Below are positions 58,304 through 64,000 of a DNA stretch of 64,000 bases, in pieces. Made by a program: the position numbers and the translations under genes. The notes under the pieces were generated by a model that saw only the letters and a program-made list of their open reading frames with translations, was not told the origin of the DNA and made no database searches. Source of the stretch: Stictocephala bisonia (Eukaryota > Arthropoda > Insecta > Hemiptera > Membracidae); assembly GCA_035578905.1 (NCBI GenBank), contig JAQJVL010000147.1:538906-602905 (forward strand), read 5' to 3'. Every line of letters begins with the position of its first letter. Position 1 is the first letter of the stretch.

Positions 58304-58576
58304 TCAATCACAAGTAGAACACCACAGTAATAATATCTGTATAGCAATGAACAAGAATGTAACATTAGAATCCAATCTATGTCCTAGTAGGCTGGAGTTG
58401 TTAGGATTGTGGTGTCTTGCAACCGCAGCGTAGTTTCCGATCAGCATAAATATATTCTCAACAAGATCTATGTTAAATTTTCTCAAATCAGTAAAAAACA
58501 TACCTCCGCTATAAGTCAGTTGTTTATTAGCTGACTTTACCGATTTAAATGTTGACAAATGTTGAATAGATGTTCA
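58304..58576 (-). other. Minus-strand open frame with receptor-like hydrophobic pattern
   Basis: Open between stops at 58576 and about 58304. It reads SANKQLTYSGGMFFTDLRKF then hydrophobic NIFMLIGNYAAVA and TFLFIAIQILLLW. The 'L.YSGG.FFTD..' string loosely resembles the C-terminal segment of insect 7-transmembrane chemoreceptors, and a GTATGT that could be a splice donor overlaps it. No TY...Q signature is found. Low confidence either way. Confidence 0.25.
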
Positions 58577-58716
58577 ATGTTTATAGCTTTTACTGTTCAC
58601 ATTTTCTGGTATTTACATTTTAATTAATTTCTTAAATTAGATGATTGTAAGTACGTGTAGAACAAATACTCAAATAAAAAAACACACGAAGCAATCATCA
58701 TTTTCCTTTTAATTAC

Positions 58717-58950
58717 CTACAAGTAACGAAACAATCTTAAATGTTGACGAAAAATTTGAAAAATATCTGCTTCTCTGTTTAACATTGTATCTGTAAAAAT
58801 GTATACTAGGTGCCTACCACTCCAGTTAATGTTAATAAAATGTTGTACACTGTTACTGTACTTCTTAAATAGGACAACTAAAGTATTTTTATCTTGATAA
58901 AATACTCCTAAGAGGTAGAAACCACCCCTCATTGTTCCATAAGGATAACA
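58717..58950 (-). other. Minus-strand open frame, 71 codons from ATG, unrecognised
   Basis: ATG at 58932; product MRGGFYLLGVFYQDKNTLVV then FININWSGRHLVYIFTDTML and EADIFQIFRQHLRLFRYL. The alternating hydrophobic pattern looks protein-like, a little like the extracellular domain of divergent ionotropic receptors, but this cannot be shown by eye. It ends in an in-frame TAG followed by GTAAT. Confidence 0.25.
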
Positions 58951-59050
58951 TTAGGTTGATTTTGGTAAATCAATAACAGCTGTTTTGTAAATAATTAAAC
59001 ATATTTATTTATTAACTAAATGATACGGGTATTTATAATAATAATAAGGG

Positions 59051-59165
59051 AGCAACGCAAGTAGTGTGAGGGAGACAATGTACATAAATGTATTATTGTG
59101 ATTTTATATTATACAGTTAATTACTATTATTTGTAGTCAAAAGTCACATGCCGAGGCCGAAGGCC
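59051..59165 (+). repeat. Dispersed repeat D, copy 2
   Basis: AGCAACGCAAGTAGTGTGAG, then TATTATTTGTAGTCAAAAGT, then GCCGAGGCCGAAGGCCGAG matches 8621-8736. GC-richer sequence follows (to about 59235: GTGAGCGTCGGGGCTAGCAC) and may belong to the same element. Confidence 0.75.
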
Positions 59166-59239
59166 GAGTTGTATCAAGCACAGTGAGCGTCGGGGCTAGC
59201 ACATTAAGCGTGCAGGGGTGTCCCCTAGTTGAATGATTA

Positions 59240-59755
59240 AGCCCAAATTTATTTGAGTATGAAAAACTTCTGCTTGATATTTCTTCAGTTCACTATCATA
59301 TTTTACTATACGGCCTATGTACATACCATTCTATTCATTCCACGTTCCTTAGATTCTACCAAATGGATCCTATCTCCTAAGTTGGGATAAGGTGAGTTAA
59401 ATAGGCCGTTATTGGATTTTGTTTTAAAAACCGGGGATCAAACATAACAAGAGCCTATAGGCAATAAAAGGTAATTACGCATTTTCTACTCACCAAATGA
59501 AACACGAAATTGTTTTATGAAATGGAACAAGAATAGGCCGTATTTATACTAAAAAATTAGGCTGTTTGGTGGAAATCACGTTTTATACCCATCAAATAAC
59601 AAAACTTTATTTTACAACTTGATATATTTTTGATATATTTTCATTATTTTAAAAGAGTTTTTTTAATATTTTGTTTAATTTGTCGTATTTTTTACGCTGA
59701 AAATGAATTTGAAAACTATTTCTAGAATTATAGAAAAAATTTGTCTACAACCATT
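59240..59755. other. AT-rich intergenic DNA
   Basis: No gene or repeat is recognised. Confidence 0.4.
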
Positions 59756-59784
59756 TCTAAAGATATGACATAAAAACTACTTTC

Positions 59785-60180
59785 GTGGGGAATTACGTCT
59801 AGCGACCATATGCACAATGATATGCACAAGTTACTTCTAAACACAATCATGAATTTGTATACATAATCGTCAGAGGGACAGCCGGCAGGTCTTCCTCGAG
59901 TTCAGGGCCCGAATTTAACGCAAATCTTGAGTTTTTGTGAAGGATGTTAATTCCCAGAAATCATCTCAAAACACAACGAGAGCTGAAGGAACGAGATCAT
60001 ATGAGCATCAAATATAAAGGAATTTAGGTACGAAATAATTAATTGTGTAATGCAAGTTTTCTTCAGCCTGGAGGAAAGTTTCAGACGAAAGAGTCTCGCA
60101 GTAGTGAATTTATTGCTGGTGAAACAACACAAGTCACGAGGGACCGTCTGGACGTCTTAGACTAATGACTAAACCACAGC
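59785..60180. other. Less-AT-rich unique island (possible conserved non-coding DNA)
   Basis: GGGGAATTACGTCTAGCGAC, GGACAGCCGGCAGGTCTTCC, AGTTCAGGGCCCGAATTTAA and GACGAAAGAGTCTCGCAGTA stand out against the flanks. No long open frame and no repeat partner in the window. Confidence 0.3.
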
Positions 60181-60184
60181 TCCA

Positions 60185-61690
60185 CCTTAGACAACTTCTT
60201 TTCTTAACATGGAAACTCCATATTTATCAATATAACAACGCAGAATACAGTATATTTAAGTGATGAATTTATGTCAGCCATTAGTCTACCTAATTATGTT
60301 TCTCCATTTGATTAAATAAAATAGTGTTTCTGGTTGATCCTCCATTTCCAGAACTTTGTTACTAACCGTTCTATAATATCAATTGTTGTGTAGTGAGTGC
60401 TGTAGATGTCTAATTTTGAAAGAAGTTTTGACTCTTATTTAGTGAGGTTTTATCTATTATTCTCTATTATATTTGTATAGGTTTAGGAAACGTTTTAGTT
60501 CATATGCTCGTCACATTATTTATTCCTTTATTAAGGTAAACTCTGAACTCTGTATTTTTGGCATTGCTAAGCCATCGCAACTGGTTTAAGATGGTTTAGG
60601 ATTTCTAAATAAGTATATTGTAATTATTAATTGGAAATAAATCATTATTTCATATCAATTTGTTTTAAAAGCAAATAACAAAAAAAAAATATTTTATGAA
60701 AATGATAGTTTTTATTTAGCATTTTTTAAATGTAACAAAACCTTCCAAATAAGTATAAATGGGTTTCTTTCTAATCCAAAGGCAGTTAAAATAATTAAAT
60801 TACGATACAAAAACTCTAATTAGCGGTAAAATGAAACAAGAAAATGTTTTATTCTGTTTTTAGTTTTTACGCTTTTTTGTTTCTGTGTAGTTCACATTCA
60901 GACTCAACCCATCGTTTTTAATCAGACCAATGTACTTTAATTTACTGCTACGATTTTCAGGCTAAATATAAATAAAATATATTTAAAATAATATACAGGA
61001 TATTTTTCATAAAATTGGAAAGACTTATACATCGAACCTCTACAAATTAGTTTTGTATATAGGTAAAACTTATAATTAAACATGTAATACATTATACATT
61101 TAGTATAAATAAATAAAATACTACATCGCTCAACTTACTTGATTTAAGGAATTTATCACCGTATAACCTCTTGAAATATCAAGACCTCACCACAGAAGAG
61201 CTCCTAAACATTAATGTAATTCTCGTAATTGTTTCAGTTTTTGGTAAAAACTAATATTCGAATTTAGGTTATTTCTCAATAGACGTTTATGCTAATCCCA
61301 AACTTTGATACAGGCTTATTATATCACTTTGATAGATATATGCTTATGATATTATTTTCATCGTAATTATTAATTTTTTGGTATATTACTTATATATTAT
61401 ATTGTTAATTTTAAAAGTAGCTATACTAGTATCCACAAGTTTTCTGTTGAAAAACATTATTATAACAGAACTTCAATCATTTTCAATGAGGACTCCTAAA
61501 ACCACACCTTTCTCTTTATTCATTTTTTATTCCTAAAACCACACCTTTCTCAACATAAAAAGTTTTTAATATTAGAGTAAAGCTTAAAAAATATTCAAAA
61601 ATGCTCCTCACAGTTTTTCCCTTACTTAACTACTTTTTACCCTTAAACTACTTAACTATAAAATAATAATATATTTTCTGTAAAAATAAC
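60185..61690. other. AT-rich intergenic DNA
   Basis: A 21-bp block (TCCTAAAACCACACCTTTCT+C) is directly repeated at about 61493 and 61531. Otherwise nothing is recognised. Confidence 0.4.
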
Positions 61691-61704
61691 TCCTATTTCT
61701 TATA

Positions 61705-61825
61705 TCCAGGGATAATCATGGTGAAGCTGCCCCGCTGACCTCAAGGGAACTGTAATTTCAGGAAGTAATACATCTTATTCCTTCGGGATTCCAGTTCTAT
61801 TTCAGACAGGAGTAATTGGTACTTT
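61705..61825. other. Small less-AT-rich unique island
   Basis: GTGAAGCTGCCCCGCTGACC then TCAAGGGAACTGTAATTTCA: unique, no frame. Possibly conserved non-coding sequence. Confidence 0.2.
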
Positions 61826-61829
61826 TTTT

Positions 61830-62580
61830 GTTTTTGGAGACATAAATATTTTTAATCTAACATCTACTAGATGTTTTATGGTTAGTAGAATGTACAATAT
61901 ATGTAGTATTAACAAATGTATTGCATGAAGATAAATTGAGCAAACATATTTTTTTTATTTTCCTTAAATATTTCACTCTCCATTTCATAAGGGTTATGCG
62001 TGGGGTGTTTGAACTGTATTCAACGAATGAATAAACCACCGTCAGGTCAGTCTTTTATTCGAACCTTGGAGATTGGATGAACCACCAAGCCAGCAATCAA
62101 GAATTTTATTTTATTTTCAAATATTAGTAAACCACATAGTCTAAAGGCTATATTATACTAAAGTATTTTATATATATATTTAAGATAAAAAGTACGAATA
62201 TATTTACAAACTATGCTTCTGTACATTTAAACCATATTAAACTGTAATAGAGACCAGTAAAAGTGGTTGTTCTTGCCATCAAAATCGTAAGTATAATTTC
62301 ATCAATGAAAATCATAAAAATACAATGTATTTCTTGTTTTATTCGTAAAGAATTAAACACAAAAGTTGCTGAAATTAATCACAGGCGGTAATAAATCCTA
62401 CTGAAAATAAATGACAAGTCGACAAAGTATAAGGTAATTTGATTTAAAATTATGTTCTAGTGAGTTTTTCCTGTATCTGCCATCGATCAAAGTCAAACGT
62501 ATTTAGAAAAAGATTTAGATTTTATAACCTTATTCAAAATAAAGCTAATTAATAATTACACATTTAAAGTTGTGTACAAA
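61830..62580. other. AT-rich intergenic DNA
   Basis: The 60-codon minus frame at 61857-62039 has no motif. Nothing further. Confidence 0.4.
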
Positions 62581-62582
62581 CA

Positions 62583-62885
62583 ATCTCGCTCCGTCAAAAC
62601 TATCTATAACCATGTGTATCTAGTCGTCTGCCATCTATAGTAATAAACAAGCATCTGCTCTGTGAGTGGTAAGCTCAACAATGAGAGATTAAGGGAAGCA
62701 TATGAGACCTGGCAGGTTCTCCATGAATGTTAATTGTCTCATTAAGTTCTTGCTTGTAATCCGACATGCCTGTCTCATTTCTCCCACCTCAACCTGAATT
62801 CTGTGGAAGGTTAGTGATGAATTTTTTCGTCAGAGCCAATAATCAACGTTGACAGTTACTTGAGAAATAAGTTATTTCTTTGAGA
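62583..62885. other. Unique island with regulatory-element look (candidate conserved non-coding DNA)
   Basis: About 300 bp of balanced composition, without repeats or long frames (CATATGAGACCTGGCAGGTT, CCATGAATGTTAATTGTCTC, CCGACATGCCTGTCTCATTT). It holds a CATATG E-box, a CAGGT motif and TTAATTG homeodomain-like cores close together. This is typical of enhancer-like conserved DNA but cannot be proved from one sequence. Confidence 0.35.
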
Positions 62886-62889
62886 ATTT

Positions 62890-63390
62890 GAAGAAAACTG
62901 TCATGTACCGAAAAGCATTCCTTTTTTATTTTTAACGTAGGCTTAAACAATAGTAGTATCGAAAGAAGCTGGTTTGATATAAACAGTATTAATTAAGTGC
63001 TAAATGTTAGTAAATACCTACGTATATTAAGTCAGCCTATGTGTTTAATCTTGTTGAAGCTTTCATCATGCTTGCGTGGGGGTATTATGGTTAATACAAA
63101 CAATTCATTTGTGTTCAAGTGTATTTGATCATAACATGTAATTGATCATATAAAGATGAAGATTATAAGCTCTATTCAAGTTTACAACTTAAATAATTGA
63201 GGAAAAATTTTCCGGGGATTTTAAATTGGATAGGCTTTGTTTGAGTATTTTGGAAAAATTAGTTTTCTACAGCAAGGGGCACTGAGTTTTGATAATCGTA
63301 TTGATTCTTCCCTAGTCATCTACTGTAGATTATACGGGCAAAGGTCATTAATTTGTCATCGTTACGTACAATCAATTTAGTGCCCAAATA
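62890..63390. other. AT-rich intergenic DNA
   Basis: Nothing is recognised. Confidence 0.4.
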
Positions 63391-63397
63391 GAACTTT

Positions 63398-63610
63398 GGG
63401 CGAGCCGGTGGCCGAGCGGTCTAGGGCGTTAGGACTTTGAGCTAGGGTTAATGATAGCGCTGATTCGAATCCGCACAAGACTGGAAGATTTATCAGTAAT
63501 GTTCACCTTCTACTGTACTGGTTCGCTCCTCTTACTCTGTCTGAATAAGTCCTTCGCACAGATCAATAGTCTATGAGGAATGGACAGAGTAAGGTTAAAA
63601 AAGGGGATTA
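63398..63610 (+). mobile_element. tRNA-derived SINE
   Basis: An A-box GGTGGCCGAGCGGTCTAGGG (63406 on) and a B-box GATTCGAATCC (about 63462) are spaced as in a tRNA with a long variable arm. The head resembles tRNA-Leu/Ser. The acceptor stem does not close and the sequence continues into an unrelated body (GTACTGGTTCGCTCCTCTTA, GGACAGAGTAAGG) and an A-rich end near 63598. So it is a SINE copy with an internal pol III promoter, not a tRNA gene. Confidence 0.85.
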
Positions 63611-64000
63611 ATTACATATCGCAAGTTACGTAATTAATAACGTGTCATCATGATTTGCGATTCCTAAATGTTTATTTTGTTGAATAATTCATTATTTCAT
63701 AAGACTTTATGATAAAAAATAAAATATTAGAAATATATAGTGATTGTCTTTATTACTGTCCAGGCAGAATGAAATATACGAACAATAGGTTTTATGTTCA
63801 AATGCTTTTTGATAATATTGGATGAACATTTATAGGTCGATAATTGTTTTAGTTACTTGGTGTACCATTACCATTAAAGTAATTAACTTACGTGCTGATA
63901 ATGCATATTTATAAAATATACGAGAGAGAGTGATTTTAATAACGTTGTTATTTGTCATTTAATTGTATATCGAGTTCCACAATGAATAGGGGTGGTTTTA
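63611..64000. other. AT-rich intergenic DNA
   Basis: Nothing is recognised up to the window end. Confidence 0.4.

Noticed and set aside
63398..63490. A functional tRNA-Leu or tRNA-Ser gene
   Set aside because: A and B boxes are good, but the acceptor stem does not close and no proper anticodon arm can be drawn; the sequence runs on as a SINE body.

Overview
This is an AT-rich eukaryotic window, almost certainly nuclear DNA of an insect. The signs are two decayed non-LTR retrotransposons, many TA- or 8-bp-target DNA-transposon relics (MITEs and foldback elements), a tRNA-derived SINE, and short runs of the arthropod telomere-type pentamer TTAGG/CCTAA inside the sequence. The repeat style would suit a hemipteran or another insect with a large genome, but the order cannot be fixed from this sequence. 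I find no intact host protein-coding gene. Most open frames are chance frames or frames running through tandem repeats.

Layout. 1-5 kb: AT-rich DNA with a LINE 3' tail, dispersed repeats, a 51-bp minisatellite and a G-rich degenerate array. 5-18 kb: minisatellites of 36, 29, 74, 31 and 32/36 bp, several dispersed repeats and two TIR elements. 18-24 kb: repeat-poor AT-rich DNA with a few GC-richer islands. 24-25.5 kb: a 49-unit 28/32-bp minisatellite. 25.5-34 kb: AT-rich DNA, two foldback MITEs, a 12-unit 36-bp minisatellite with G-quadruplex motifs, and a 660-bp TG/CG alternating tract. 33.9-37 kb: LINE no. 1 (minus strand). 38-45 kb: 77-bp and ~130-bp arrays, GC-rich islands and a cluster of three inverted-repeat elements. 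48.4-49.4 kb: a second hAT-like MITE next to another 36-bp array. 51.4-53.1 kb: a 68-bp array and a 970-bp near-perfect palindrome. 54.5-56.06 kb: LINE no. 2 (plus strand). 56-64 kb: repeat-poor sequence with a cluster of minus-strand reading frames, GC-richer islands that may be conserved non-coding DNA, and a SINE near the right end.

The clearest non-routine patterns are four. (1) One 36-bp minisatellite family recurs at six or more separate places, and each unit carries a short-loop G-quadruplex motif. (2) Several minisatellites have grown out of pieces of dispersed elements. (3) A small hAT-like MITE family carries CCTAA/TTAGG runs and has 8-bp target duplications. (4) A 970-bp foldback element would give a hairpin RNA of about 478 bp per arm. 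Family names come from motifs read by eye; no database search was possible.
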